A stretch of 64,000 nucleotides of DNA from Miltoncostaea sp050250915 (GCA_050250915.1 JBFWNT010000018.1:1-64000); one strand, 5' to 3'; positions 42,298 through 51,168 are shown, numbered from the stretch's first letter. A program made the numbers and translations. The notes: generated from the letters alone by a model not told the origin.

Positions 42298-42735
42298 TTG
42301 AACGCCCTCCGATCCGCCAACGGCCCGGCGACGCCGCAGCGCGCCCCGGTCCTCTGCGTCCTTCTCGCCGCCTCGGCGCTGTTTGGGCTTGTCAGCTCGG
42401 CGTCGGCCGCATCCACGACTAGCTTCCGCAGCCCGAGCGGCAACATCCACTGCTTCCTGACCTCAGACGGGGCCGCGCAATGCTGGGTCGTGTCGGCCAA
42501 GTGCCGCGGATATGAGGGGGCGACGTACGCGTACTCGTGGGCGATGGACGCCACCCGACGACCCTCCCGGTTCTGCCCAGGGGATTTCGTACGCGGCCGC
42601 CGCGTGCTGGCCTACGGACAGCAGATCATCAAGGGCGGCAACCGCTGCGTCTCCCGCCAAGCCGGCGTTACGTGCACCCGCCAGGCGACAGGACACGGCT
42701 TCTTCCTCAGCCGCGAACGCCAACGGATCTTCTAG
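42298..42735 (+). CDS. Secreted cysteine-rich protein, DUF6636-like
   Basis: The 145-residue product has a signal peptide (about 1-38, ending ASA). A small domain follows that starts SFRSPSGNIHCFLTSDGAAQ and has further cysteines in CWVVSAKC, RFCPGDF, NRCVS and VTCTRQ, with a final GHGFFLSRERQ. This pattern matches what I recall as DUF6636, exported proteins of unknown function in actinobacteria. The TTG start is supported by GAGGAG seven bases upstream. It completes a three-gene secreted cluster. Confidence 0.75.
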   Translation: MNALRSANGPATPQRAPVLCVLLAASALFGLVSSASAASTTSFRSPSGNIHCFLTSDGAAQCWVVSAKCRGYEGATYAYSWAMDATRRPSRFCPGDFVRGRRVLAYGQQIIKGGNRCVSRQAGVTCTRQATGHGFFLSRERQRIF

Positions 42736-44129
42736 GCACCGACAAGCTCCTGCGGATCCGCTTCCTGCCTCCGCCCCAGAGGCCGGTGCGGCCCGGCAGG
42801 CGCGCGACAGCCGGGCCGATGCGACAAGGATCGGTCACGGATCTCCATTTCAGCCCAGTGGTCTGGGCAATGGCGACCGGCCGAAGCGATCCCGCCGGGG
42901 TGCGGGGCCAGGTGGAGATCTCAGCCCGCTGCTTGCAACTCGGCCTGATGCCTCGACTACGGGTCACGCGTGGGGCGGCTGCCCCGGCGCGTCCATGGGC
43001 CATTCCAGGCAGCCGGCTCCCTTCGGAGATCTCAGCGCGACAGCGGTGACCGCATGCAGCCTCAGGCGACAACGCGGTTAGCCACGCCGTCGCAGAGGAC
43101 GTCCGAGCCATCCACACCGTCAGGGTCCGTGCCTACGGGCTCCCGGTCATGTGATCCGTCAGAGGGGGTGTCTTCCCCTCCCAGATCATCACCGTCGCAG
43201 TCGTCCCTCGGGACGAGTGGGGGGCGGGCGATGCGGTAAAGCTGCACCTGGGCGCACTCGAGCCCGCCAATGTGTGATCGACCGAGGCCGGCTCCGTCGA
43301 TGAGCTCCCTTGTTCGCACACCCTCCGCCTCCCAACAGGGGGTGGAGCGTGCTCTCTCCCTCAGCCTCACCATCGATGAGCTCAGTCCCCCGCCCCCCCC
43401 CACGGCGGCGCGCGCCCCCGGGTGCTACCCAGGCACCTGTGGCAGGAAAGGGCCCGTGTTGAGCGACGCCCGCCCTCGGAGGTGTCCGGCCGGGCGAGCG
43501 GCCCGCGGGAGCCAGGGCGACCTCCCTTGCGCCCTGCGAGGGATCCGCCCAGGCACTGTCAGGGAGGAGGCCCCGTTCCGAACCACTGGAGGAGCGTCCG
43601 GGCAGAGGCGGGCAGGCGATAGGAGCTGAGAGGTTCAAGGGCCGGCGCCTGGCGCCGAGAGGGGCGCCGGCGGGAGGGGCAGCGGCCAGCGGTGATGTTA
43701 GAGCTCCGCCGGATCCCGCTCCTGGGCTGCCGTGTCGTCGCTCAAGCGGCCGTCGACGGCGGGCTCCAGACGCGCCCGGCGAAGTAGCGCCCGCTCAGCC
43801 ACGCCCCGAGTCAAGCCACGACCGCGCAGAGGGCCGAGCTCCGGATGGCGTGACTGAAGCGTCCAGATCGGGACCAGACCGCGCCGGACACTGACCGCAG
43901 CATCCGGCCAGGGCGGCGGCATCGCCGAGTCCGCCGACTCCGTGCCACCAACCGGGGCGTGCGCCGCCGAGCGACGACGGGACAGGTCGTCGAACCAGAG
44001 GCTCACCAGACGCCCCGCAACCCGAGAGTCACGAGCATCGCAGGTGTCGGCTGAGACGAGTACGGGTCCGGCACCCGGTGGGTTGCGTCGAGAGCCGTCT
44101 GGCCGCTCCCGTGCGACGTCAGCCTCGTG
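42736..44129. other. Gene-poor stretch, probably decayed DNA
   Basis: No ORF here looks like a real protein on either strand. A run of nine to ten C occurs near 43388. The sequence CCGGCGCC (43642-43649) with GGCGCCGG (43663-43670) can form an 8-bp hairpin, with a further GGCGCC inside. A reverse ORF of 102 codons (43698-44006) is open but unconvincing. The stretch ends in an IS3 transposase relic, consistent with accumulated mobile debris. Confidence 0.5.
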
Positions 44130-44236
44130 CGGACGGCGATCCGCGACCTGATCGAGGGCTGGTACAACTCGCGCCCGGCGCCACTCGGCCCGAGTTCGAG
44201 GCCGAGCACCACCGCCGGCAGGAGTCGGCGGCCTAG
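44130..44236 (+). pseudogene. C-terminal remnant of an IS3-family transposase
   Basis: The forward strand reads AIRDLIEGWYNSR, the conserved end of the IS3 DDE domain. After one extra C the frame shifts to continue as RRHSA and then, following a deletion of the usual LGYLSP codons, EFEAEHHRRQESAA and a stop at 44234-44236. The intact family motif would be YNxxRRHSALGYLSPAEFE. The rest of the element is not visible. Confidence 0.7.
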
Positions 44237-44283
44237 AACCTGACCGTCAAAGCGGGCGCCCCCGTTTGATCATGTCTCGGCCG

Positions 44284-44313
44284 GGAACGCCGGCGCCGTC
44301 GGCTGCGTACAAG
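44284..44313 (+). promoter_or_regulatory. ECF-type promoter of the first sigma factor gene
   Basis: GGAAC (44284-44288), 17 bases, then CGT of CGTACAAG (44306-44313). This fits the -35/-10 consensus of ECF sigma factors and suggests autoregulation. The same octamer lies before the third sigma gene. Confidence 0.5.
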
Positions 44314-44316
44314 TAG

Positions 44317-44844
44317 ATGAGCATGCGCGAGCCGACCGATAAGGACCTCGTCGAGGCGATCCTCCGCGGATCCCGAGATGCGGCGGACGTCCTCTTCGCC
44401 CGTCACTGGAGCTCGATGTGGCGGGCCGCCTACGCGATTCTCGGCCGGCGCGAGGACGCCGACGACGTTGCCCAGCGCGCCGTCGAGCGGGCGATGCGCT
44501 CGCTCGACAGCTTCCACCTCGACGGCTCGTTCAGAGCCTGGTCGCGTCGCATCGCGGTCAACCAAGCCCTCGACCTTGTCCGGCGGACACGTCCGAGCTC
44601 ACCGGTTCCGGAGCAGCTCGCCGCCCCCGACGTGTACGGGGAGGTGCTTGAGCGCCACGCTCTGGCGGCAGCGGTGGCCCGCCTGGAGGAGGACCGGCGA
44701 CTGGTCATCGTCATGCGTTTCTGGCTCGACCTGACCCCCAGTGAGATCGCCGAGGATCTCGGGATCCCGCCCGGGACCGTGTCCTCGCGGCTCTCGCGTG
44801 CTCTTGAGGACCTGCGCGATCTGATGGAGGTGTCGGAGCGATGA
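44317..44844 (+). CDS. ECF RNA polymerase sigma factor (unit 1)
   Basis: The 175-residue product has sigma region 2 (LFARHWSSMWRAAYAILGRR, EDADDVAQRAVERAM, then FRAWSRRIAVNQALD). Region 4 follows with a helix-turn-helix, RLVIVMRFWLDLTPSEIAED and IPPGTVSSRLSRALEDLR. There is no region 3, as expected of group IV sigma factors. It closely resembles the reverse-strand sigma of unit 3. Its stop overlaps the ATG of the putative anti-sigma gene (ATGA). ATG 44317 or 44323 could start. Confidence 0.93.
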   Translation: MSMREPTDKDLVEAILRGSRDAADVLFARHWSSMWRAAYAILGRREDADDVAQRAVERAMRSLDSFHLDGSFRAWSRRIAVNQALDLVRRTRPSSPVPEQLAAPDVYGEVLERHALAAAVARLEEDRRLVIVMRFWLDLTPSEIAEDLGIPPGTVSSRLSRALEDLRDLMEVSER

Positions 44845-46490
44845 GCGAACTGGAGGCCCGGCTTCGCGCCATCGCGGCCCACCTTCCCGAGCCCGATGCG
44901 GCGGTGAGTGAGGCCGCCCGGACGGTGATGCACCGGGCACTCGACGAGGCGCCCTGGCGCGCGCCTGGCCGGCGGCGGTTGTCCTGGCGACGCACACGGC
45001 CCTTCCTGCTCGCGACGGGGGTCCTGCTGGTGATCGCGGCCGGGGCGCTCGCCGCGCGTGGTTGGAGCATCCGCGATCTGCCGCCCTTCGGCCAGGGGGA
45101 TCAGGCCGCGTTCGTCCTGCCGACCACCGACGTCCTACCCGGCGGGTACCCCCGGACCCGGCCGCCGCGCTACGCGGACCTTGCGAGGCGGCCCTCGATC
45201 GTCTTCCCTGCCGGCATCGGGTATACGCAGGCGCTTGAGGCATACGCCGCGGCGCGTGGGAAGGGCGAGGTCCTGCCGCAGGGTGCCGTCCTCAGCGATC
45301 CTCTCCCGTTCGGGAAGGTGGTTCAGGTCCGCGACGACGGTCGTGTGGCCCTCGACCCGGCCGCGCCTTTCGGGTGGTCGCCTGTGAGTGGCCTCGTGAT
45401 CGCGCTCGCCGGGCGCTACCGGGGCGAGCCCGTCGCCATCCCCCGCTGCGAGCTGCTCATCGGCGCGAGCGACCCTGATTCGCCTGCGTGTGACGCCCCG
45501 GGGCGGCGGACCTATGTGCGTGAGGGCGTGGATGGGCGCTGGCTGCCATCTCCCAACGAGGAGGGCCTCGACAATCCCCTTGTGTCGGCCAGCACCGCCC
45601 TCGCGGTCATCGATCACCCGACGACCCCAGCCGTAAAGCTCGCCCCGATGACGGTGCCGACCCCGGGTGGCGCCGTGCGCACGGTCCCGCTCCAGGGCCG
45701 GCTCGCGTTGGAGGACGACGGGCAACGACTCATCGTCGCCACGTACCCCGGTGGCGGCCTGTGCTTCATCGATGAGTCGCCGCAGGGAGCGGGACGGACC
45801 TGCGGGCCTCGCAGCAGCTTCCTCTCGCGCGGCGCGATGTTCAGCGGCGCGCGCTTCAGCTCCGGCCCACAGCACCTGTCGGGTCTCGTGGGTGACGGGA
45901 TCACCGAGGTCACGACCGACGATGGCCGGCGCGTCCGGGTGACCAACAACGCCTTCCTCATCTCAGACAGCGACGGCGTCCAGCGCCTCACCTTCAGCGG
46001 TCCCGTGGGCCGTTTCTCCCTACCGGTGTCCCAGGTCGCGGCCGAGCCGCGCCGCTTCACACCCAACCGCTCACGGGAGCGCGAGCTCGTCGGGGTCGAT
46101 CTGCGAGATGGTGGCCACGCGTCAGTCCGGGTGGCGCCGAACCGCGGCGGCGGACGGTGCTGGTGGGTCTATGTGAACGGCCACGTGCGCAGCACGGCGT
46201 GCAGCCGCCCCGGCGATCAGCCGCTCTCCTATGACCAGGTGACCGGGAGCTTCATCCGCCGCATCGACCGGGTGCCAGACCTCTTCCAGGGTTGGTTTGC
46301 GCGCGAGGTCGGCTCGGTCGAGATCGGCTACGCCGACGGCGACACCGTCCGGCTCACCCCCACGGAGGGCTTCGTGCTCTTCGAGGTCCCCGCCGGTCAC
46401 CTGGCACCCGAGCGGCGGGCGACGACGATCACCACCTACGACCGTGAGGGAGTCGCCCTCGCAAGGAGCAACGTGCCGTTCCGGGGATAG
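44841..46490 (+). CDS. Membrane-anchored protein with large outer domain, putative anti-sigma factor (unit 1)
   Basis: The 549-residue product has a cytoplasmic N-terminal segment (about 1-52, ending RRRLSWRRTRP) and one membrane span (about 54-71). An exported domain of about 475 residues follows with several cysteine pairs (for example RCELLIG ... PACDAPG and GRTCGPRSS). The short N-terminal segment lacks an obvious zinc HxxxCxxC motif, so anti-sigma activity is inferred from the 4-base overlap with the sigma gene and the topology. The outer domain shares the PSIVFPAGIGYTQALEAY pattern with unit 2 (PALLFPHGVSYPEAIHSY). Confidence 0.75.
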   Translation: MSELEARLRAIAAHLPEPDAAVSEAARTVMHRALDEAPWRAPGRRRLSWRRTRPFLLATGVLLVIAAGALAARGWSIRDLPPFGQGDQAAFVLPTTDVLPGGYPRTRPPRYADLARRPSIVFPAGIGYTQALEAYAAARGKGEVLPQGAVLSDPLPFGKVVQVRDDGRVALDPAAPFGWSPVSGLVIALAGRYRGEPVAIPRCELLIGASDPDSPACDAPGRRTYVREGVDGRWLPSPNEEGLDNPLVSASTALAVIDHPTTPAVKLAPMTVPTPGGAVRTVPLQGRLALEDDGQRLIVATYPGGGLCFIDESPQGAGRTCGPRSSFLSRGAMFSGARFSSGPQHLSGLVGDGITEVTTDDGRRVRVTNNAFLISDSDGVQRLTFSGPVGRFSLPVSQVAAEPRRFTPNRSRERELVGVDLRDGGHASVRVAPNRGGGRCWWVYVNGHVRSTACSRPGDQPLSYDQVTGSFIRRIDRVPDLFQGWFAREVGSVEIGYADGDTVRLTPTEGFVLFEVPAGHLAPERRATTITTYDREGVALARSNVPFRG

Positions 46491-46544
46491 GCCCCTGGGC
46501 AAGCCTGGTGTCGTGATCGTCGTGTTGCCGGACACAGGACGGGT

Positions 46545-47075
46545 ATGGAGCGCGAGCGGGCGGGGGACCTGACCAGGCAGCGATTCGAGGCGCTCTTCGA
46601 CGCCCATGAGCGGGCGGTGCTCGCCTATGCCCTGCGACGCCTCGCCAGGCGGGCCGACGCCGACGATGTCGTATCGGAGACCTTCGCTATCGCCTGGCGG
46701 CGGCTGAATGAGGTCCCCCCCGAGCCTCTTCCCTGGCTGCTCGCCACGGCCCGGAGGATTGTGGCGAACCAGAATCGCGGGGAGCGGCGGCGCGAGGCGC
46801 TGAGGACGATCGTCGAGCGGGAGCGGCCACCGGGACCGCCCGAGGAGCGCGGGCTGCTCGACGCCCTCGCCTCCCTGCGGGAGAAGGACCGGGAGTCGCT
46901 GCTTCTCGTGGCGTGGGAGGGACTCAGCTACGCCGACGCCGCACGCGTCATGGACTGCTCGGTGGCGGCGTTCGCGGCCCGCCACACCCGTGCCCGCACG
47001 CGGCTGGCATCAGCTCTCGAGGCGACGCCGCCCGCCCTTCAGTCGGCCATCCGAGCAGAGGAGCTGGGATCGTGA
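46545..47075 (+). CDS. ECF RNA polymerase sigma factor (unit 2)
   Basis: The 176-residue product has region 2 (RFEALFDAHERAVLAYALRR, then ADADDVVSETFAIAWRRL and PWLLATARRIVANQNRGERR) and region 4 (SLREKDRESLLLVAWEGLSY, AARVMDCSVAAFAARHTRAR). Its sequence is clearly different from units 1 and 3 and it lacks their CGTACAAG element. It overlaps the GTG of the next gene by four bases. Confidence 0.92.
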   Translation: MERERAGDLTRQRFEALFDAHERAVLAYALRRLARRADADDVVSETFAIAWRRLNEVPPEPLPWLLATARRIVANQNRGERRREALRTIVERERPPGPPEERGLLDALASLREKDRESLLLVAWEGLSYADAARVMDCSVAAFAARHTRARTRLASALEATPPALQSAIRAEELGS

Positions 47076-48292
47076 ACCGCGAAGGTCGCATCCTCGAGGC
47101 ACTCTCGCGGCTCAACCCGATCCCCCAGTCCGACACGCTCAATCCGTCCGGCAATCGGGCCGAGCGGCTCGCCCGGGCCATGGCGGGCGGCCATGCCGCC
47201 GTGTCGCACCGCTCGCGGCGGTACCGGCGAGCGGGGGTCATCGGCGTGCTGGCCGCCGCCCTCGTCGCCGTCGGGGTCGCCGGGGCCATCTCATGGAGCC
47301 GATCCGATCTCCCCAGCCAAGGCGAGGGCGACTACGCGTTCTCTGCAGCCGTCGTCGAGCGGCTCCCCGAGGGCTTCAACCGCGTGCGGCCAGCCCTGAT
47401 CCAGGAGCTCCCACCGGACCGGCCTGCCCTCCTCTTCCCGCACGGCGTCTCGTATCCGGAGGCGATCCACAGCTACTACCTCGCTCGCGAGCGCCGCGAG
47501 CAGATCCCCGCCAATGTCACCCTCACTGCCCCCCTTCCCACTGGCATCGCCGTGTCCGTCGGACGCGACAGGCGGGTCGCGATCGACCCAGCGGCTCCGC
47601 TGGGCTGGGACCCCCGTACGCACTTGATCGCGACGGCGTTCCGGGGTGTCGGCCTACAGATCCCGCGGCTGGTGCTGCCCCGCTGCCAGGTTCTCCTCCC
47701 CGATCAGGACGCCGCCCCCGCCGACTGCTCGGGCACGCAGGGCCGCGAATACATCACCGCCGACGGACGGCGTTGGCTGGCGGGACTGAACGGGGTCCGA
47801 AGCCCCGACTCGCCGCGCCTGGTGGGCAGCACCGATCTCTCGGTGCTGGAGCGCCCAGCCCGGGCTGCGGACACCCTTCCGCCACGGATCCGCGCCGGAC
47901 TCGCCGACCGCGACCACACCTTCGGCGGGCCGGCACAAGGTGGCGATCTCGACCTGGAGGCGGCCCGACACGTCTCGACCGGCGGCACGAACGCCTACGT
48001 CGTGCCGAGTCGCGACGGTGAACGCGTCTGCCTGTGGACGGACGCCGCCGCCGGTGGAGCGGCGGGCACCTGCAACCCGCGGACGGTCCTGATCACCTTC
48101 GGGGCCATCCCGCTGATCACCAACCACCGGTACTCGGGTCTCGTCGGCGACGGCTACGACACGGTCACCGTCGGCGACAAGCGCTACCCGATCCGCGACA
48201 ACGTCTTCTCCGTGCCCCTGCCGCCGAACACCGGCACGATCACCCTCTCCGGCGCGCTCGGGACACACCGCCTGTCCACGTTCGGGAGGTGA
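47072..48292 (+). CDS. Membrane-anchored protein with outer domain, putative anti-sigma factor (unit 2)
   Basis: The 406-residue product has a cytoplasmic N-terminus (about 1-48), a membrane span (about 50-70, GVIGVLAAALVAVGVAGAI) and an exported domain of about 330 residues. It shares short patterns with the unit 1 protein, such as YPEAIHSYYLARERREQIP next to LDP/IDPAAPLGW and RYSGLVGDGYDTVTV, so the two are paralogues. The start is set by the GTGA overlap with the sigma gene. The ligand or signal sensed outside is unknown. Confidence 0.75.
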   Translation: MNREGRILEALSRLNPIPQSDTLNPSGNRAERLARAMAGGHAAVSHRSRRYRRAGVIGVLAAALVAVGVAGAISWSRSDLPSQGEGDYAFSAAVVERLPEGFNRVRPALIQELPPDRPALLFPHGVSYPEAIHSYYLARERREQIPANVTLTAPLPTGIAVSVGRDRRVAIDPAAPLGWDPRTHLIATAFRGVGLQIPRLVLPRCQVLLPDQDAAPADCSGTQGREYITADGRRWLAGLNGVRSPDSPRLVGSTDLSVLERPARAADTLPPRIRAGLADRDHTFGGPAQGGDLDLEAARHVSTGGTNAYVVPSRDGERVCLWTDAAAGGAAGTCNPRTVLITFGAIPLITNHRYSGLVGDGYDTVTVGDKRYPIRDNVFSVPLPPNTGTITLSGALGTHRLSTFGR

Positions 48293-48610
48293 TGGCGAGG
48301 TCAGGCCGGCGCGACAGCGGTTCACGAGAGGCCGCGCACCGCCCGATCCAGCTCACCATTCAGGGCGCGCCAGCCCGCACCGGCCCGAGGCTCCCTATCG
48401 AGGCACTCGCCGATCATCCTCGAACTCCGAGCGAGCCACTCCCGCATCGCCGGGTGATCATCGGAGAAGTCGGGGCTTTGGAGCTCGGCGCCGGGGTCCT
48501 TTCGTGCAACCGCGATCGCGACGGCGTATGTCCTCTGGCGCTCCGCCCCGACCGGCCGGCGAACGCAAGCGGTCCCGCGCCCTCTGCTCCTGGCCGAACG
48601 CGTCCCGTGC
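48293..48610 (-). other. Gap with a possible relic reading frame
   Basis: On the reverse strand a frame is open from about 48560 to the stop at 48322-48324. It reads coherently (RQRTYAVAIAVARKDPGAEL, then MREWLARSSRMIGECL), with an ATG at 48447 that would give 41 residues. It lies directly after the unit 3 membrane protein gene, has no good start at its open upstream end and no recognised family, so it may be a remnant. Confidence 0.25.
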
Positions 48611-50029
48611 TCAGCCCTCGATCACCCTCCGGTCGGGCGGCGGGAGAGTGGCCGTGTACCCACCGAATACGAACTCTCGTGAACCGGCGGGGCCGGTGAC
48701 CTCGAGCCGGGTACCGAGTCGCAGCCGCTCGAGCACGATCAGGTTGTCCTGCACGGCCAGTTCCCTCGCGCCGGCGTGGAGTTTCGAGTAGCCGTCGGGG
48801 ACGAGGACGGCGACGGTCGCCGTCTCGTCCGAACCGAGACGCAGGACGGACACGCCGAGCGAGGTCCGAAGGGTCTTCGCCGGAGGACAGAAGCTCCCCG
48901 CGGCGCCTCCGGGACCGAAGCGGAAGCTCCTCGCCCGCTCGCCCTTGATCGGAGCGCCCTCGGTCACGTCGATCAGGCAGACGGTCGGCGGCGCGGCCGG
49001 GAAGGGACGCGCGGTGGTGACATAGAAACTGCGCCCGAGGCGGGTTCCGAGGAGTCGCGCGCTCGCGGGGCGGATGTGCTGGGGACCCGAGGCCCGAAGC
49101 CCGGCCGGCAGGACATCGGACGGCCCGGCCGGACGGCCGAGGACCGAGAAGAGGGTCGCGACCGGCGCAGGCGGGCCGCTGGTGGAGCCGCATTGCGGCG
49201 GACCGTTCCATTCCCAGCCGCCCAGGTCGAAGCCGCGGGACCCGAGCGGCACGCGCTCGAGGTCGTGGCCTTCGGCGTCACGCAGGAGCAGTTCGGCCGG
49301 CGGCGTGAGGCCGTACCGGCAGGACTGCGGCGGCACGACCACGAGCAGGCTGCGGTTGCCGACGAACGCCGGCATCCGCCTCCCGTCGGCGTAGACGATC
49401 TCGGCCGAGGCCACCCGCGCCGACACGGCCCCCCGGAGCACGCTCGGGGTCGTTCCCGGGTTGATCGTGGATGACCCGCAGAGCAGCACGTCGCCGGCGG
49501 CGGCCGCGGATGCCGCGGGGGCGCTCGCGCCCGGCGGCAGAACCGGATCGAACGCAAGGCAGGCGCCGCCACCGGCGAACCCGCCCGAGGGATCCTGGAG
49601 CAGGTCGACGGTGCGACCGGCCCGGTCGGTCCCCCGCCAGTAGGTGAACCGGCCCCACGGAGTGTCGGCGACGACCAGGCGCGCCGCCGGCGCCGTTGGG
49701 GGGCGAGGCTGCGAGGTGGTGCCGCGGGGCGAGTTCGCCGCGGTGTCCCCGCCGGCCAGCAGGAACGCGCGCGCAACATCCGGCGGCGGAGTCTCGGTGA
49801 ACAGGCCGAGCCTGGCGCTGGCGAGTGCCGCACCCGCCGCGACGAGGGCGATCGCGACCCCCGCCACGAACCAGCGCCGGCGGCGCCGGCGCGGAGGCGG
49901 GGCCGCCTGCGGAGGACGGCTCGGCGCGCCGCCGAGGACCGCCTCCGCGATCTGGGCCGTGCGCTCCGGGTCCGTTCGGTGCAGGCCCTCGCGAGCGTCA
50001 GAGAGCCGGCGGTCGAGATCGTTGCTCAT
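48611..50029 (-). CDS. Membrane-anchored protein with outer domain, putative anti-sigma factor (unit 3)
   Basis: The 472-residue product has a cytoplasmic N-terminus (about 1-52, with DLDRRLSDAREGLHRTDPER and a PPPRRRRRR stretch) and a membrane span (about 54-72). An exported domain of about 395 residues contains isolated cysteines (GGACLAF, LLCGSST, QSCRYG). Overlap of its ATG with the sigma stop (ATGA) supports pairing. The outer domain is not obviously the same as in units 1 and 2, though the topology is. No zinc anti-sigma motif is seen. Confidence 0.75.
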   Translation of the reverse strand: MSNDLDRRLSDAREGLHRTDPERTAQIAEAVLGGAPSRPPQAAPPPRRRRRRWFVAGVAIALVAAGAALASARLGLFTETPPPDVARAFLLAGGDTAANSPRGTTSQPRPPTAPAARLVVADTPWGRFTYWRGTDRAGRTVDLLQDPSGGFAGGGACLAFDPVLPPGASAPAASAAAAGDVLLCGSSTINPGTTPSVLRGAVSARVASAEIVYADGRRMPAFVGNRSLLVVVPPQSCRYGLTPPAELLLRDAEGHDLERVPLGSRGFDLGGWEWNGPPQCGSTSGPPAPVATLFSVLGRPAGPSDVLPAGLRASGPQHIRPASARLLGTRLGRSFYVTTARPFPAAPPTVCLIDVTEGAPIKGERARSFRFGPGGAAGSFCPPAKTLRTSLGVSVLRLGSDETATVAVLVPDGYSKLHAGARELAVQDNLIVLERLRLGTRLEVTGPAGSREFVFGGYTATLPPPDRRVIEG

Positions 50030-50553
50030 CGCGGAACCTCCAGGGACTTGCGCAACTCGGCCCGTGCACGTCCGAGACGGGAGTGGACGGTTCCCACCGG
50101 GATCTGAAGCATCCGGGCGATCTCCATCGGCTCGAAGTCGAGCCAGTACCGCAGCACGAGGACGACCCTGCGTTCATCTCCGAGCGCGGCCACATGGCCG
50201 AGCAGGTCCTCGTGCGGCGAACCGGACTCGGCCCAGTCGAGCTCCGGGGTGGCGTCCGTCACGGGAGCGCTCAGACGCTCCGCACGGAGGAGGTCGAGCG
50301 CCTTATTCACGGCGATCCGCCGAAGCCAGGGCCGAAACGGCCGGTCCTGGTCGAAGCTCCCGAGCGCGCCGAGCGCTGCGATGAACGCGTCCGAGGCGGC
50401 GTCCTCCGCCTGGGCTCGACGGCCGATGACCGAGAGGGCCGCCTCATAGGCGACGTCCCAGTGGCGGTTGAAGAGCACCGCCGAAGCGTCCGAGGAGCCC
50501 GCCAGGATCTCGCGTACGAGCTGGCCGTCGCTGTTCTGGTCGCCCGCCATCAC
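50026..50553 (-). CDS. ECF RNA polymerase sigma factor (unit 3)
   Basis: The 175-residue product has region 2 (LFNRHWDVAYEAALSVIGRR, AQAEDAASDAFIAAL, FRPWLRRIAVNKALDLL) and region 4 (RRVVLVLRYWLDFEPMEIAR, IPVGTVHSRLGRARAELR). It is a close relative of unit 1, with matching residues throughout (for example IAVNKALDLLR versus IAVNQALDLVR). It is transcribed leftward and is divergent from the PASTA lipoprotein gene. A GTG at 50553 or the next ATG (50550) is the start. Confidence 0.93.
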   Translation of the reverse strand: MMAGDQNSDGQLVREILAGSSDASAVLFNRHWDVAYEAALSVIGRRAQAEDAASDAFIAALGALGSFDQDRPFRPWLRRIAVNKALDLLRAERLSAPVTDATPELDWAESGSPHEDLLGHVAALGDERRVVLVLRYWLDFEPMEIARMLQIPVGTVHSRLGRARAELRKSLEVPR

Positions 50554-50554
50554 C

Positions 50555-50562
50555 CTTGTACG
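50555..50562 (-). promoter_or_regulatory. CGTACAAG element before the unit 3 sigma gene
   Basis: Reverse-strand CGTACAAG is identical to the -10 region of the unit 1 promoter at 44306-44313 and lies at a similar distance from the start. A clear GGAAC box at the right spacing is not seen. Confidence 0.4.
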
Positions 50563-50616
50563 AGCGTGCGTGCCCTTCCCTACCCGTCCGGATCGGACGT
50601 GCCGGGCAGATCCCCC

Positions 50617-50622
50617 TAGGAT
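50617..50622 (+). promoter_or_regulatory. -10 box of the PASTA lipoprotein gene
   Basis: TAGGAT, six bases before GTG 50629. Confidence 0.4.
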
Positions 50623-50628
50623 CCCGGT

Positions 50629-51036
50629 GTGGAACGTTCGCCGTCTGAAAGCAAACGCCTGGCTGCGCTCGTGCGGTGTGCTGTCGCGCTTGCGGTCGTG
50701 GCCGGACTGACCGGCGTGGCCGGATGCTCGAGCGGAGGCTCGAACGAGACCGTCCAGGTCCCCGACCTCATCGGCCTGACCCCGGATGCCGCGGTCGGAC
50801 GGATGTGCGACGCCGGACTGGTGCCGGGCGGCGTGAAGGCCGCGGAAACGGGCGCTCGGCCGCAGGGCACTACGCGAAACCGCCAGGCGCCCCTCACGGT
50901 GACGGTCACAGCGAGTTCACCCGCCGCGGGGACCCGCGTGGAGGCGGGCAGCAAGGTCAGCATCACCTTCCGCACATCGACGAGGGCATCGGTCGTCATC
51001 GCCGTCCCAGTGGTCTGCGAGCTCGTCGAGGGGTAG
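50629..51036 (+). CDS. PASTA domain lipoprotein
   Basis: The 135-residue product has a lipoprotein signal peptide ending in the lipobox VAGC (about residue 33). A single PASTA-like domain follows: TVQVPDLIGLTPDAAVGRM, then LVPGG and a final VTVTASSPAAGTRVEAGSKV segment. PASTA domains bind peptidoglycan fragments or beta-lactams in kinases and penicillin-binding proteins. As a free lipoprotein it may sense or bind the wall. Its location between two ECF units makes it a possible signal partner or regulon member. The extra tail VVIAVPVVCELVEG is unusual. Confidence 0.8.
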   Translation: MERSPSESKRLAALVRCAVALAVVAGLTGVAGCSSGGSNETVQVPDLIGLTPDAAVGRMCDAGLVPGGVKAAETGARPQGTTRNRQAPLTVTVTASSPAAGTRVEAGSKVSITFRTSTRASVVIAVPVVCELVEG

Positions 51037-51168
51037 CCGAGGGGGACCCGTCGCCGCGTCGCTTCAGGCGGCACGTGCAGCGCTACGCGCCCCAGGACCT
51101 GGATATCTACTGGACCCTCGACCGCCCGGACGAGGGCGCGAGTCATTGGACCTGCAAGGTTTCGGGAC

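Noticed and set aside
43540..43690. RNase P RNA or another structured RNA, because of GAGGAGCGTCCGGGC and a GC-rich hairpin
   Set aside because: The other conserved P RNA blocks, such as the ACAGAACCCGGCTTA region, are absent and the core does not fold as expected.
43698..44006. Reverse frame of 102 codons as a gene
   Set aside because: No ribosome site, promoter or family resemblance, and it lies in a decayed stretch.
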